From positions 996,332 through 1,060,331 of the forward strand of contig JAQDAD010000001.1 in assembly GCA_027682205.1 (NCBI GenBank): DNA of 64,000 nt, read 5' to 3'. The number at the start of each line of letters is the position of its first letter. The stretch's first letter is position 1. The notes under the pieces were generated by a model. The model was not told the origin of the DNA. It saw only the letters and a list, made by a program, of their open reading frames with translations, and did no database searches. This document shows positions 9,022-19,577 of the stretch, in pieces. This DNA is from Streptococcaceae bacterium AF54-32pH5A. GTDB taxonomy: Bacteria > Bacillota > Bacilli > Lactobacillales > Streptococcaceae. The position numbers and the translations under genes are program-made.

Positions 9022-9324
9022 TCACAATCCTATAGATAGTGCTGCTAGGAAAAATCCTACAAGAGGGTAATAGCAAGCATCTAACATCAAAAAAAGGAGA
9101 CTGATATTTTGAAAGACCACATTTCCATTTCGAAACATAGCATAACTCAAAAACAGTTGAAACAGCAAATGAATTAGAGCTAGGTAGATAAAAATCGGAA
9201 AAATAAAGGCAGGTAATTTCGACATAAAATAGATAAATAGAATTTGAAGAGCCAGAGGGATCAATAAACAACTATAAAATCGTTTCGAGAAAGATTTTTC
9301 CGCTATTCCAAATATACGAGCCAT
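9022..9324 (-). CDS. Small hydrophobic membrane protein, unknown function
   Basis: One hundred residues with about three membrane-spanning stretches (roughly 18-34, 38-62 and 72-98) and a basic N-terminus. I recognise no family. The GAGGAGG site eight bases before the ATG is strong evidence that it is translated. An overlapping frame at 8897-9271 lacks such a site and reads like a shadow. The gene lies divergent from the universal stress protein gene with 159 bases between them. Confidence 0.65.
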   Translation of the reverse strand: MARIFGIAEKSFSKRFYSCLLIPLALQILFIYFMSKLPAFIFPIFIYLALIHLLFQLFLSYAMFRNGNVVFQNISLLFLMLDACYYPLVGFFLAALSIGL

Positions 9325-9424
9325 AAGGACACCTCCTCATCTCTGATTTCTTGCATAGATTCAGTAGAACATAAATAAAGATATAGTGAGGGCGATAACA
9401 TTTTCGACTAAAATACTTTTTTAC

Positions 9425-9453
9425 TTTACTTCTTTAGTGAAAAGGATTACAAT
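9425..9453 (+). promoter_or_regulatory. Probable promoter of the universal stress protein gene
   Basis: TTTACT, 17-base spacer, TACAAT, then an AGGAGG ribosome site before the ATG at 9484. Confidence 0.6.
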
Positions 9454-9483
9454 AAAAGTAAGAAAATTTCAGGAGGTTTCATT

Positions 9484-9936
9484 ATGGCACAACGTTACCA
9501 AAATGTTATGGTTGCAATTGATGGTTCTAAAGAGGCAGACTTGGCTTTTGTTAAAGGTGTTTACACCGCTCTACGCAATGATTCCAAGCTCACCATTGCC
9601 CATGTTATTGACACACGCGCTCTTCAAAGCGTGTCTACCTTTGATGCTGAAGTTTACGAAGAACTCCAAGTTGACGCTGAAAGTTTGATGAAAGAGTACG
9701 AAAAACGTGCAAAAGATGCGGGCGTAACGGATATTCACATCGTCATCGAAATGGGAAATCCGAAGACCCTCCTTGCCCGCACCATTCCAGACACAGAAAA
9801 TGTTGACCTGATTCTCGTCGGTGCAACAGGTCTCAATGCCTTCGAACGCCTCTTGGTTGGCTCTTCATCTGAATACATCCTCCGCCATGCAAAAGTCGAC
9901 TTACTGGTCGTGAGAGAACAAGAAAAAACATTATAG
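9484..9936 (+). CDS. Universal stress protein, ATP-binding type
   Basis: A 150-residue single UspA domain. The N-terminal strand VMVAIDGSKEAD and the C-terminal loop GATGLNAFERLLVGSSS match the G-x2-G-x9-GSSS pattern that binds ATP in the MJ0577 subgroup. Such proteins are cytosolic and accumulate on stress or growth arrest; the molecular role is not known. It is a single-gene unit closed by a strong terminator. Confidence 0.9.
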   Translation: MAQRYQNVMVAIDGSKEADLAFVKGVYTALRNDSKLTIAHVIDTRALQSVSTFDAEVYEELQVDAESLMKEYEKRAKDAGVTDIHIVIEMGNPKTLLARTIPDTENVDLILVGATGLNAFERLLVGSSSEYILRHAKVDLLVVREQEKTL

Positions 9937-9939
9937 GAA

Positions 9940-10007
9940 CACAAAAGGAGCCTGGGACAATAGTCCCACGGCTTCAAAAAAAGCAACGGTAAATCCGTTG
10001 CTTTTTG
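9940..10007 (+). terminator. Double-hairpin terminator after the stress protein gene
   Basis: A first hairpin (GCC-TGGGAC against GTCCCA-c-GGC) is followed by the terminator proper, AAAAAGCAACGG / CCGTTGCTTTTT, at 9975-10006. The first hairpin resembles a short palindrome common between mitis-group genes, but I cannot assign it to a named repeat. Confidence 0.75.
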
Positions 10008-10043
10008 CATGGTTGAGAACTATTTTGTCTCAGATACTTTTTC

Positions 10044-10889
10044 TTATACAAATAAACGCACAAAACTATAGAGCAACAAGACACTACCAAGTACAATACG
10101 GTATTTACCAAAGAGTGTAAAGTCGTGTTTCTTCACATAGCTGGTCAAGAAACGAATAGCAACCATGCTGACCGCAAAGGCAACTCCCATAGCGACCAAA
10201 AGCAAGAATAGTTGACCAAAACTCAAAAGTTGACCTGCTTTAATAAATTTGAAAATCTTTAAAGCGCTGGCTCCAAACATAACCGGAATCCCGAGATAGA
10301 AGGTAAACTCTGTTACAACAGAGCGACTTGTTCCATTCAACAAACCACCGACAATCGTCGCACCTGAACGACTTGTTCCTGGGAAAAGGGCAAGGACTTG
10401 GAAGAGACCGATATAAAGGGCTGTTTTATAAGGCAACTTGTCTAACTCAGTTACTGTTGGTTCAATAGCTTGGGCCTTATTTCTTTTTTCAAGATAGATA
10501 AAGGCAACCCCATAGATAATCAACATGATCGCAACTGAAACCATGTTGTGGAAGTTGGCATCAAACCAATCATCCAACTTAAAGACCAACAGTAAAGGCA
10601 AGGTCGCAACGAAAACTTTTGACCACAATTGCCAAGTTCGACGAACCTCGACCTTATTTTTACCAGGTTTGAAGGGATTAAGCTTGTTAAAGTAAATTAC
10701 CATAACTGCTAAAATAGCACCAAGCTGAATGACAACATTAAACATGGACATGAAGGCTTCATTTTGGTCCTTGTATTGTACAAACTCTTCAACCAAGATC
10801 AAGTGGCCTGTACTTGAAATGGGCAACCATTCTGTAATTCCTTCAACTATCCCAAAAAAGATTGACTTCAAAATTTCAATAAAATACAT
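10044..10889 (-). CDS. uppP: Undecaprenyl-diphosphatase
   Basis: BacA/UppP-type enzyme in the cytoplasmic membrane that removes a phosphate from undecaprenyl pyrophosphate so that the lipid carrier can be reused for peptidoglycan and polymer export. The 281-residue, eight-helix protein shows both signature motifs: [15 protein letters not shown] with the catalytic glutamates near residue 17, and [10 protein letters not shown] near 170. Higher dosage confers bacitracin resistance in other species. A TGC-TATAAT promoter at 10914-10919 drives it alone. Confidence 0.95.
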   Translation of the reverse strand: MYFIEILKSIFFGIVEGITEWLPISSTGHLILVEEFVQYKDQNEAFMSMFNVVIQLGAILAVMVIYFNKLNPFKPGKNKVEVRRTWQLWSKVFVATLPLLLVFKLDDWFDANFHNMVSVAIMLIIYGVAFIYLEKRNKAQAIEPTVTELDKLPYKTALYIGLFQVLALFPGTSRSGATIVGGLLNGTSRSVVTEFTFYLGIPVMFGASALKIFKFIKAGQLLSFGQLFLLLVAMGVAFAVSMVAIRFLTSYVKKHDFTLFGKYRIVLGSVLLLYSFVRLFV

Positions 10890-10913
10890 ACATTACTCCT
10901 TTTTCTGTCCTCT

Positions 10914-10919
10914 ATTATA
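10914..10919 (-). promoter_or_regulatory. Extended -10 promoter of uppP
   Basis: Minus-strand TGCTATAAT lies 24 bases before the ATG, with an AAAGGAG site between. Confidence 0.65.
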
Positions 10920-10948
10920 GCATAATTTCGGATGTTGCGATAGATTTT

Positions 10949-12838
10949 TTAGAAGGCGCCGATGCTACCACCGCCTCCGCCTCCTGAGAAGCCTCCACCC
11001 GAACTTCCACTTCCAGAAGATACAGAGTAGGTACTTGCTGTGTTTGCAATACTAGCATAGTGGCTCATTTGAGCAGTTGAATGATAAAACATACTGTGCC
11101 AGCCATAAGCTACGTAAAGATTGATATCTGGGTTCTCAACTTGAATCTGATAAGATTTCATCAAATGACTCACCTTGTCCGCATAACCAAATAAAGTAGC
11201 ATAGACAAGGAGGCGATTCCAAAGAACAATACTCTCTAATTCTGCCTTGTCTAGGTGAGCGATATCGCGAAGCATGTTTTCAAAACTAGTCCAGAGATAG
11301 TATGCCTCTAGTCCTTCTTCGTTTAAAACACCATCACGAGTATCAAATCGGGTCGTCCAATAATAGACGGCAGCTAACATCAAGCTCACAAACCCAAGGA
11401 TAGGAAGTGGCAGAGAAAGGTACCCGTGAGCATCCAAACTATACAAGAACCAGCCAAAACCAACGAAAGCAGGTAGAAGCGTAGAGACACCTATCATCAA
11501 TCGCAAGATTTTTTCTCCATTGCTCAGTGGACGATAATAATCTGGAAGTTGCAAAGAGGAAACCCGCTTTCTCACCCCATCCTGCATCTGCTTCAGTGCT
11601 TGCTCGAAAGACGACTTAAGCTTACGTCCCGTTTTCTGAATCCGTTTTTCATCAGCTGCTTTTGCACCTTGGTAAAGACTAGTTGACACTTGGTAATCTG
11701 CAAACAAATCTGAAACAAGCACTTCTTCTCTTCCTGAAAAGGCCAAATTAAGGCAATCTTTTTCAAAACTTGCCAATCCTTTTTCTTTTACGACTTTTAA
11801 ACGGACCTCATCTCCATTTGAGATGATTGAAACATTTCCACGGTCAATCACATCCAATAAAGTGGCCTGAACGAGTTGGTCAAAGGTGAACTTCCCTCCT
11901 CCCTTGGTCAAGGGACTGACTTCCTCTAAGGAAGTGGAGTAAACAGCTTCCGATAAAACCATCGGTTCTAAGTCCATTGGCGGTTCATAGAGACGGTGAT
12001 TTTTAGCATATTTCTTCGATGGGGAGGTTTTTCTTCTGTAAATGCAGTATAAAATAACACTAAAAACTAAAGAAAGCGAGAGTAGCAAAGGGATAATCCA
12101 CATAACCAGAGCTTTGCTTTGAGCTTTTTCAGCAGTAATGGATTCCTCTATTTTTTCAAATTCTGCTAAACGATTGCCCTTCAATCCCTGATCCAAAGCT
12201 GTTCTAAAATCTTTTCTAGGCCAATATGCATGCAATTCAACCCCACGCTGACGAGGTAGGTTCTGCAAATGAACACGATAATCACCACCTGTCTTCTCTA
12301 TCTCGCCCTCTGTAAAGAGTTTCCCTGTATGAAAGAAAAGTTTTTCAGCTCCATTAAAGCCTGTTACCCGAAACTCAAAATTTTCGATAGGTTCTGAACT
12401 ATCTGTCAAGGGTTGCCAATTAAGTTCCGCGATATCATCATATAGAAATAGGAGGTTTTTTAGTTGCCATGTGATTACCACTTCAACGGTATCCCCCCCT
12501 TGGCCTGGATTATACACTTTTACAGTATAGCCTTCCGATTCTTCTATCACTTCACTATTGACATTTTCAATGACTGCAGCATTCTTCCATACCTGAATCT
12601 TCGGACTGGAATCTATTTCAAAGCCCTTTGGCATCTTACCCGCATGGCCAAGTCCTACTAGTTGTCCATTAAAGTCTTCATCAAAATAATAGACTACTTT
12701 CTCCCTAAATTCTGCTGTATTATCTGCATGAATATTCAAATCACCTTGATAAGAGCGAATCTTGAAATCAACCGCAAAAACAGAGAGTGGTAAAATACAA
12801 AACAAGCTAAATAAAAGCAAGAAAAAAGTCTTTTTCAC
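10949..12838 (-). CDS. DUF2207 predicted membrane protein
   Basis: A 629-residue protein with an N-terminal signal peptide ending near VFA, an extracellular domain (about 25-235) that matches DUF2207, a membrane helix around 245-265, a cytoplasmic stretch, two further helices around 455-500 and a glycine/serine-rich tail GGGFSGGGGGG. The glycine tail is typical of the family, whose function is unknown; an envelope role is an inference from topology. Translation starts at GTG behind a GGGGGA site. Gene order to uppP is conserved in neither direction that I can recall with certainty. Confidence 0.85.
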   Translation of the reverse strand: MKKTFFLLLFSLFCILPLSVFAVDFKIRSYQGDLNIHADNTAEFREKVVYYFDEDFNGQLVGLGHAGKMPKGFEIDSSPKIQVWKNAAVIENVNSEVIEESEGYTVKVYNPGQGGDTVEVVITWQLKNLLFLYDDIAELNWQPLTDSSEPIENFEFRVTGFNGAEKLFFHTGKLFTEGEIEKTGGDYRVHLQNLPRQRGVELHAYWPRKDFRTALDQGLKGNRLAEFEKIEESITAEKAQSKALVMWIIPLLLSLSLVFSVILYCIYRRKTSPSKKYAKNHRLYEPPMDLEPMVLSEAVYSTSLEEVSPLTKGGGKFTFDQLVQATLLDVIDRGNVSIISNGDEVRLKVVKEKGLASFEKDCLNLAFSGREEVLVSDLFADYQVSTSLYQGAKAADEKRIQKTGRKLKSSFEQALKQMQDGVRKRVSSLQLPDYYRPLSNGEKILRLMIGVSTLLPAFVGFGWFLYSLDAHGYLSLPLPILGFVSLMLAAVYYWTTRFDTRDGVLNEEGLEAYYLWTSFENMLRDIAHLDKAELESIVLWNRLLVYATLFGYADKVSHLMKSYQIQVENPDINLYVAYGWHSMFYHSTAQMSHYASIANTASTYSVSSGSGSSGGGFSGGGGGGSIGAF

Positions 12839-12904
12839 AACACAATCCCCCTTTTTATCTTTGCTATCATTATATCATTTTTTATAAGTAAAGGCTTACT
12901 TGTA

Positions 12905-12933
12905 TTGAAAATATCACTATTTTTAGATACAAT
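12905..12933 (+). promoter_or_regulatory. Promoter of the amino-acid ABC transporter operon
   Basis: TTGAAA, 17-base spacer, TACAAT, about 40 bases before the ATG. Confidence 0.75.
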
Positions 12934-12971
12934 AGAGAGAAGTCATTTTTAGACTAGAAATAGGAGAAAAC

Positions 12972-14534
12972 ATGAAAAAATTATGCTTATCTATCCTTGC
13001 TAGCCTAGCCCTTACACTAGGACTAGTTAGCCAAGTCCAAGCCGACGAATATTTACGTATCGGGATGGAGGCAGCTTACGCCCCCTTCAACTGGACCCAA
13101 GACGACGATAGTAACGGCGCTGTCAAAATTGACGGTACCAACCAGTATGCCAATGGTTACGATGTCCAAATCGCTAAAAAGATTGCCAAAGACTTAGGTA
13201 AGGAACCTTTGGTCGTGAAAACCAAGTGGGAAGGACTTGTTCCTGCTCTTACTTCTGGCAAAATCGATATGATCATTGCTGGTATGAGCCCAACCGCTGA
13301 ACGCAAACAAGAAATTGCCTTTTCAAGCAGTTACTATACTAGTGAACCGGTTCTATTGGTCAAAAAGGACTCTGCCTATGCCAATGCCAAATCTTTAAAC
13401 GACTTTAGCGGAGCAAAAATCACATCACAACAAGGCGTTTACCTTTATGACCTGATTTCCCAAATCCCTAGCGCTAAGAAAGAAACAGCCATGGGGGACT
13501 TTGCTCAGATGCGCCAAGCACTTGAAGCAGGTGTTATCGATGCCTATGTTTCGGAGCGCCCTGAAGCCCTGACCGCTGAATCTGCCAACTCCAAATTCAA
13601 GATGGTCCAACTTGACAAAGGTTTTGAAACAGGAGAAGAAGACACCGCTATCGCGATTGGTCTTCGCAAGGACGATAGTCGCATCAGCCAAATCAATGCT
13701 AGCATCGAAACCATTTCCGAGGACGAACAAGTAGCTCTCATGGATCGGATGATCAAAGAGCAACCAGTGGAGGCGACAACAACGGAGGAAGAAAGTAGCT
13801 TCTTCAGCCAAGTCGCTAAAATTCTTTCTGAAAACTGGCAACAACTCCTGCGTGGTGCCGGTATCACACTTTTAATCTCCATTATCGGGACCATCACAGG
13901 TCTCATTATCGGACTTGCAATCGGAGTCTTCCGTACAGCCCCTCTGTCTGAAAACAAGGCAGTCTATGGCTTGCAAAAACTACTTGGCTGGATCCTCAAT
14001 GTCTATATTGAAATTTTCCGTGGTACACCAATGATCGTTCAATCTATGGTTATCTACTATGGTACAGCACAAGCCTTCGGAATCAATCTCGATCGTACAC
14101 TGGCTGCCATCTTCATCGTTTCAATCAACACGGGTGCCTATATGACGGAAATCGTCCGTGGAGGTATCCTAGCAGTTGACAAGGGACAATTTGAAGCCGC
14201 AACTGCTCTTGGTATGACCCATAATCAGACCATGCGCAAGGTTGTCCTCCCTCAGGTCGTTCGCAATATCTTACCAGCTACTGGTAATGAGTTTGTCATT
14301 AATATCAAAGATACCTCTGTACTGAATGTGATCTCTGTGGTAGAACTCTACTTCTCAGGTAATACTGTGGCCACCCAAACTTATCAATACTTCCAGACAT
14401 TTACAATCATCGCCGTGATTTACTTTGTCCTCACCTTCACAGTGACCCGTATTCTACGCTTCATCGAAAGACGCATGGACATGGATACATACACTACAGG
14501 TGCTAATCAAATGCAAACGGAGGACTTGAAATAA
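12972..14534 (+). CDS. Amino-acid ABC transporter, fused substrate-binding and permease protein
   Basis: A 520-residue GlnP-type fusion. Residues 1-24 form a signal peptide ending in VQA; residues 27-270 form a type II solute-binding domain starting [15 protein letters not shown]; residues 290-505 form the HisM-type permease with the EAA loop [21 protein letters not shown]. It imports polar amino acids, most likely glutamine, glutamate or another; the substrate cannot be read from sequence. The fused layout, with one binding domain per permease chain, is common in streptococci. Its stop codon overlaps the glnQ-type ATPase start, so the two are one operon. Confidence 0.92.
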   Translation: MKKLCLSILASLALTLGLVSQVQADEYLRIGMEAAYAPFNWTQDDDSNGAVKIDGTNQYANGYDVQIAKKIAKDLGKEPLVVKTKWEGLVPALTSGKIDMIIAGMSPTAERKQEIAFSSSYYTSEPVLLVKKDSAYANAKSLNDFSGAKITSQQGVYLYDLISQIPSAKKETAMGDFAQMRQALEAGVIDAYVSERPEALTAESANSKFKMVQLDKGFETGEEDTAIAIGLRKDDSRISQINASIETISEDEQVALMDRMIKEQPVEATTTEEESSFFSQVAKILSENWQQLLRGAGITLLISIIGTITGLIIGLAIGVFRTAPLSENKAVYGLQKLLGWILNVYIEIFRGTPMIVQSMVIYYGTAQAFGINLDRTLAAIFIVSINTGAYMTEIVRGGILAVDKGQFEAATALGMTHNQTMRKVVLPQVVRNILPATGNEFVINIKDTSVLNVISVVELYFSGNTVATQTYQYFQTFTIIAVIYFVLTFTVTRILRFIERRMDMDTYTTGANQMQTEDLK

Positions 14535-15274
14535 TGAATCAACCCATTCTTGAAATTAAACACCTCAAAAAATCCTATGGACAAAACGAAGTCTTAAAAG
14601 ACATTTCTCTGTCAGTCCACAAAGGAGAGGTTATCTCCATCATCGGGAGCTCAGGAAGCGGAAAATCAACCTTCCTACGTTCAATCAATCTACTTGAAAC
14701 ACCTACTGAGGGGGAAATTCTCTACCGTGGAGAAAACGTCCTTGCAAAAGGCTATGACCTTACTCACTATCGTGAAAAGCTCGGTATGGTTTTTCAATCC
14801 TTCAACCTCTTTGAAAACCTTGATGTTCTCGGAAACACTATTGTAGCCCAAACGACTGTCCTCAAACGAGAACGCTCTGAAGCTGAAAAAATTGCCAAAG
14901 AAAATCTTGAAAAAGTCGGCATGGGAGAACGCTACTGGCAAGCCAAACCAAAACAACTCTCTGGTGGACAGAAGCAACGTGTAGCCATCGCTCGCGCCCT
15001 CTCTATGAATCCTGACGCCATTCTCTTTGACGAACCAACATCTGCCCTTGACCCTGAAATGGTCGGTGAAGTCCTCAAAATCATGCAAGACCTAGCTCAA
15101 GAAGGTCTGACTATGATCGTCGTAACCCACGAAATGGAGTTCGCCCGCGATGTCTCTCACCGTGTCATCTTTATGGATAAGGGCGTCATCGCTGAAGAAG
15201 GCAATCCCGAAGATCTCTTCACGAACCCTAAAGAAGAACGGACGCGAGAGTTTCTTCAGCGCTATCTCAAATAA
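14534..15274 (+). CDS. glnQ: Amino-acid ABC transporter ATP-binding protein
   Basis: A 246-residue ABC ATPase powering the fused permease upstream. Walker [10 protein letters not shown] (about 36-44), Q-loop VFQSFNLF, signature LSGGQKQR, Walker [15 protein letters not shown] and the switch His in VVTHEMEFA are all intact. The start codon overlaps the upstream TAA (TAATG) and is preceded by GGAGG, so synthesis is coupled. The gene symbol is by family resemblance. Confidence 0.92.
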   Translation: MNQPILEIKHLKKSYGQNEVLKDISLSVHKGEVISIIGSSGSGKSTFLRSINLLETPTEGEILYRGENVLAKGYDLTHYREKLGMVFQSFNLFENLDVLGNTIVAQTTVLKRERSEAEKIAKENLEKVGMGERYWQAKPKQLSGGQKQRVAIARALSMNPDAILFDEPTSALDPEMVGEVLKIMQDLAQEGLTMIVVTHEMEFARDVSHRVIFMDKGVIAEEGNPEDLFTNPKEERTREFLQRYLK

Positions 15275-15278
15275 CAAA

Positions 15279-15310
15279 CAAAGACTGCATAAAACATGTA
15301 GTCTTTTTAC
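15279..15310 (+). terminator. Terminator of the amino-acid transporter operon
   Basis: AAAGACTGCA pairs with TGTAGTCTTT (one G:U) and is followed by T residues. Confidence 0.75.
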
Positions 15311-15328
15311 TAACTCTTTGCAAAACAA

Positions 15329-15358
15329 AAGGCAGATCCATTTTAAGAATCTGCCTTT
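15329..15358 (-). terminator. Terminator of the 71-residue HTH-like gene
   Basis: Minus strand AAAGGCAGAT / ATCTGCCTTT with an 11-base loop and a TTGTTTTG tail. Confidence 0.75.
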
Positions 15359-15367
15359 AAGCCTAGT

Positions 15368-15583
15368 TTAATCTTCAAATTTTTCATGATTCTTGTCATA
15401 AAAATCAATCAAGCCTAGGGCTGTTTCAAATGAAATATTTTTCACTTTTGCACGACCTTGTGCCAAAGCAATGATTGACATTTCACGTGCATTTGTTTCC
15501 TTAGAGATACGGTAACCTGTGATTTTCTTATCACGAACCCAGCCAACAACTGATTCTACTTTTTCAAAGTTTGATTTAGCCAT
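15368..15583 (-). CDS. Small putative helix-turn-helix protein
   Basis: Seventy-one residues. The stretch ITGYRISKETNAREMSI followed by LAQGRAKVKNISFETALGLI reads like a compact Cro/XRE-type helix-turn-helix in which the second part fixes a short motif before a helix. I do not recognise a named family, and DNA binding is an inference from the pattern. The gene stands alone, with its own GGAGAA ribosome site and terminator, between two unrelated genes, as expected for a self-contained small regulator. Confidence 0.65.
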   Translation of the reverse strand: MAKSNFEKVESVVGWVRDKKITGYRISKETNAREMSIIALAQGRAKVKNISFETALGLIDFYDKNHEKFED

Positions 15584-15685
15584 GTTCTTCTCCTATTTTG
15601 TTCTTTACGATAATGAAGTATATCCATTCTTTTAGGATTATCCACAAAAAACATCTACTTATTGAAAACAAATAATGAATTGTTA

Positions 15686-16582
15686 TTACTTAGCTTTTAA
15701 AGCTGATAATATGCTTGTTCGTATATCTTCAACTCCATCAGGATTTGCTGGTAGGAAGATGGTGTTATTGCCCTTATTGTCTGCAAAATTATTCAAAGTA
15801 TCCAAATACTGATTTGTTAATAGAATGGACATAATCTGGGCTTCCGTGAGTTCAACATTGGCTCCTTTTAATTCTTGAATAGAATCAGCAAGTCCGTCAA
15901 CAATAGCCTTACGCTGTTCTGCAATCCCTACACCGTGTAGACGATCTTTTTCTGCCTCTGCTTCCGCCGCTGTCACGATTTTAATCTTATCTGCTTCTGC
16001 AAGTTCTTGCGCAGCGACTCTCTTACGTTGGGCAGCATTGATTTCATTCATTGATTGTTTCACTTCAGCGTCAGGCTCAACCTTCGTAATCAGTGTTTTT
16101 ACAATGATGTAACCATATGTAGACATTTCTTCTGCTACTTGTTTTTGAACTTCTAATGCAATTTCATCTTTTTTCTCAAATAGTTCATCCAAGGTTAATT
16201 TCGGCACGGACGAACGCAAGGCATCTTCAATATAGGATTTGATTTGAGCTTCTGGTCTCATTAGTTTATAGTAAGCATCTGTGACATTATTCTCATTCAC
16301 TCGATACTGAGTCGCCACATTCATGGTCACAAATACATTATCTTGTGTTTTTGTTTCCACGACAATCTCACTTTGCAAAAGGCGCAACTGCACTCTGGCC
16401 GCAATTCTATCAATTCCAAAAGGCGCTCGTACATGAATACCACTATTACTCAACTTTTGGTATTTACCAAAACGCTCGATAATAGCGACAGACTGTTGCC
16501 TTACAACATATACAGAGCTGATAATAATCATTGATGCAATCAGCACTAGAAAAAATAGAACAAGTAAAACATGTAAAACCAT
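15686..16582 (-). CDS. SPFH/Band 7 membrane-associated protein
   Basis: A 298-residue stomatin/prohibitin-type protein anchored by one N-terminal membrane helix (about 3-24). The Band 7 domain follows with VVRQQSVAIIERFGKYQKL and a central RSSVPKLTLDELFEKKDEIA, then an alanine/glutamate-rich coiled coil (about 185-245). Relatives such as QmcA form ring-shaped microdomain scaffolds and modulate membrane proteases. The frame runs 23 codons further upstream, but MVLHVLL has a GGGGGGA site at the right distance and starts directly at the membrane helix. Confidence 0.88.
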   Translation of the reverse strand: MVLHVLLVLFFLVLIASMIIISSVYVVRQQSVAIIERFGKYQKLSNSGIHVRAPFGIDRIAARVQLRLLQSEIVVETKTQDNVFVTMNVATQYRVNENNVTDAYYKLMRPEAQIKSYIEDALRSSVPKLTLDELFEKKDEIALEVQKQVAEEMSTYGYIIVKTLITKVEPDAEVKQSMNEINAAQRKRVAAQELAEADKIKIVTAAEAEAEKDRLHGVGIAEQRKAIVDGLADSIQELKGANVELTEAQIMSILLTNQYLDTLNNFADNKGNNTIFLPANPDGVEDIRTSILSALKAK

Positions 16583-16658
16583 GGGAATCCCCCCTTTCGT
16601 CACCATCATTATAGCATCATTATATTCATTATGCAAATAATATGATAGCAAATTTATT

Positions 16659-17909
16659 TTAGACTAGCATATTATACAAAGTCTCATTCCCATTCAAATT
16701 AATATAAGACGGGTCAAACTTTTCCATCCGATGAATCAAACCAGCATAATCATGCTTATCAGCAAGAGCAATCCCAATCAAGACTGGTCCTGTTCCCTTG
16801 CTTGCTCGTTTGATATATTCAAAACGAGTGATGTCATCATTTGGCCCCAAAATGTCATTTACAAACTCACGAAGAGCTCCTGGACGCTGTGGGAAGTTTA
16901 CCACAAAGTAATGCTTGATGCCATCGTAAATCAAGGCACGTTCTTCCATCTCTGGCATACGGTTAATATCGTTATTCCCCCCAGAAATGATGCAACAAAT
17001 CGTCTTACCTTTGATATAGTCCGATAGAACTTCCAAGGCCGCAATGCTGGCCGCTCCAGCAGGTTCGGCGACAATCCCCTGCTTAGAATAAAGATCAATC
17101 AAGGTCTCAGAAATCAAGCCTTCATCCACTCCAATAAGAGTTTCAACATTCTTACGAGTTGCTTTATAGGTCAACCGTCCAACTTTCTGCACAGCTATTC
17201 CATCAGCAAATTTATCAATTTCTTTGAGTTTAACTGGTCCTCCAGCCTCAAAAGCAGCCTTCATCGAACGGGCACCATTGGCTTCAACACCAATGACTTC
17301 AATTTCCGGATTTGTTTCCTTGATATAGGTCGAAACCCCTGCAATCAGTCCGCCACCACCTACCGGCACTAGTACTGTATCAAAATCAATAGACTCTTTA
17401 CGGGCTTCTTCAAGAATTTCATAGGCTACAGTCCCTTGACCAGCTTGAACATAAACATCATCAAAAGGATCGATAAAGGTTCTATTTTCTGAAACGGTGA
17501 ATTCTTGGGCCGCCTTAGCCGAAGCGTCAAAAGTATCTCCGACCAATTTGATCGTCACATAGTCACCACCAAAGAAACGAACTTGGCCAATTTTTTGTTG
17601 AGGCGTTGTGATTGGCATAAAAATTGTCGCAGGAATCTTCATCTCCTTACAAGTGTAAGCAACTCCTTGAGCGTGATTCCCCGCCGATGCACAGACCACA
17701 CCACGTTCTCGTTCTTCTTTTGTCAATTGTGAAATGGCGTAATAAGCTCCCCGAATTTTAAAAGAGCGAACTCGTTGCGCATTCTCCTTTTTCAGATAGA
17801 TCTTAGCTTCATACTTTTCTGATAAATAATGATCATATTCCAGTGGTGTATTCACTACTACGCCACTTAAAACTTTGTGGGCTTTCACCACATCTTTTGC
17901 ACTTAGCAT
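16659..17909 (-). CDS. ilvA: Threonine ammonia-lyase (threonine dehydratase), biosynthetic
   Basis: Converts threonine to 2-oxobutanoate and ammonia, the first committed step to isoleucine. The 416-residue enzyme has the PLP lysine K51 in SFKIRG, the glycine-rich phosphate cup GGGGLIAG and the SGGNND motif, then a C-terminal regulatory region (about 325-416) with one ACT-like unit, the short Firmicutes form. It lies downstream of ilvBNC on the same strand but behind a terminator-like hairpin, so its expression may be only partly linked to theirs. Confidence 0.95.
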   Translation of the reverse strand: MLSAKDVVKAHKVLSGVVVNTPLEYDHYLSEKYEAKIYLKKENAQRVRSFKIRGAYYAISQLTKEERERGVVCASAGNHAQGVAYTCKEMKIPATIFMPITTPQQKIGQVRFFGGDYVTIKLVGDTFDASAKAAQEFTVSENRTFIDPFDDVYVQAGQGTVAYEILEEARKESIDFDTVLVPVGGGGLIAGVSTYIKETNPEIEVIGVEANGARSMKAAFEAGGPVKLKEIDKFADGIAVQKVGRLTYKATRKNVETLIGVDEGLISETLIDLYSKQGIVAEPAGAASIAALEVLSDYIKGKTICCIISGGNNDINRMPEMEERALIYDGIKHYFVVNFPQRPGALREFVNDILGPNDDITRFEYIKRASKGTGPVLIGIALADKHDYAGLIHRMEKFDPSYINLNGNETLYNMLV

Positions 17910-17937
17910 ATCTCCTCCTCAAATACTTTACAAGATA

Positions 17938-17972
17938 AAAAGCGAGTTAGGTACCCCCCAACTCGCCTTCTG
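17938..17972 (-). terminator. Terminator-like hairpin between ilvC and ilvA
   Basis: Minus-strand GCGAGTT / AACTCGC with a G-rich loop and a TTTTTAT tail. It would end or attenuate ilvBNC transcripts before ilvA; the stem is only seven to eight pairs, so readthrough is plausible. Confidence 0.65.
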
Positions 17973-17987
17973 TTTTTATTCTAAGAA

Positions 17988-19043
<1,056 letters not shown>

Positions 19044-19076
19044 TTAGGCTGGTTTAACAAATTTAAGCTGGATTTT

Positions 19077-19101
19077 ATACTCATTGAAAATCAAAGAGTA
19101 T
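19077..19101. repeat. Miniature BOX-derived hairpin overlapping the ilvN stop
   Basis: ATACTCATTGAAAATCAAAG followed by AGTAT has the two outer ends of a BOX element (compare 62234-62385) joined with nothing between. ATACTC pairs with GAGTAT. On the minus strand the element runs into the TAA stop of ilvN, so the ilvN 3' end and the element share bases. It could slow RNase or polymerase between ilvN and ilvC. Confidence 0.6.
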
Positions 19102-19577
19102 TAGTCGCGGGTAAATCCAGTTGCACCCGTACGAGCAATATTCCTAATTCCATAAGGACGGATTACTCGCAAGAGTGCCTCACTCTTTTCAGCATTCCCA
19201 GTCATCTGGATCGTAATCGAACTTGGAGCCACATCTACTACCGTTGCACGGAAAGGTTGGATAATGGCCAAGATTTCTGCACGCTTTTCAGCAGGAGCAG
19301 ATACCTTCACCAAGATAACCTCTCTTTCCAAGTGTGGCTTATCCGTGATATCTCGAATGCGAATCACATCAATCTGACGATTGAGTTGCTTGATAATTTG
19401 TTCCACTTCATCATGTGAAGCTACATCAATAATGATAGTAATCCGTGATACATCAGGATTCTCCGTCGCACCAACTGAGATACTCTCAATATTGACTTGA
19501 CGACGAGAAAGGACACCTGTAAAGCGATTGAGGACTCCTGAACGATTTTGTAGTTTTGCCGTTAACATTCTACGCAT
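19101..19577 (-). CDS. ilvN: Acetolactate synthase small (regulatory) subunit
   Basis: Binds IlvB and confers valine feedback inhibition. The 158-residue protein has an N-terminal ACT domain beginning LTAKLQNRSGVLNRFTGV with the valine-site region, and a C-terminal ALS_ss domain (about 85-158). The first ATG overlaps the ilvB stop by eight bases; a second ATG three codons on would also serve. Confidence 0.95.
   Translation of the reverse strand: MRRMLTAKLQNRSGVLNRFTGVLSRRQVNIESISVGATENPDVSRITIIIDVASHDEVEQIIKQLNRQIDVIRIRDITDKPHLEREVILVKVSAPAEKRAEILAIIQPFRATVVDVAPSSITIQMTGNAEKSEALLRVIRPYGIRNIARTGATGFTRD

Noticed and set aside
8897-9271. 124-codon frame antiparallel in phase to the small membrane protein
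   Set aside because: It overlaps 9022-9324 in another frame; only the latter has a GAGGAGG site and clean membrane helices.
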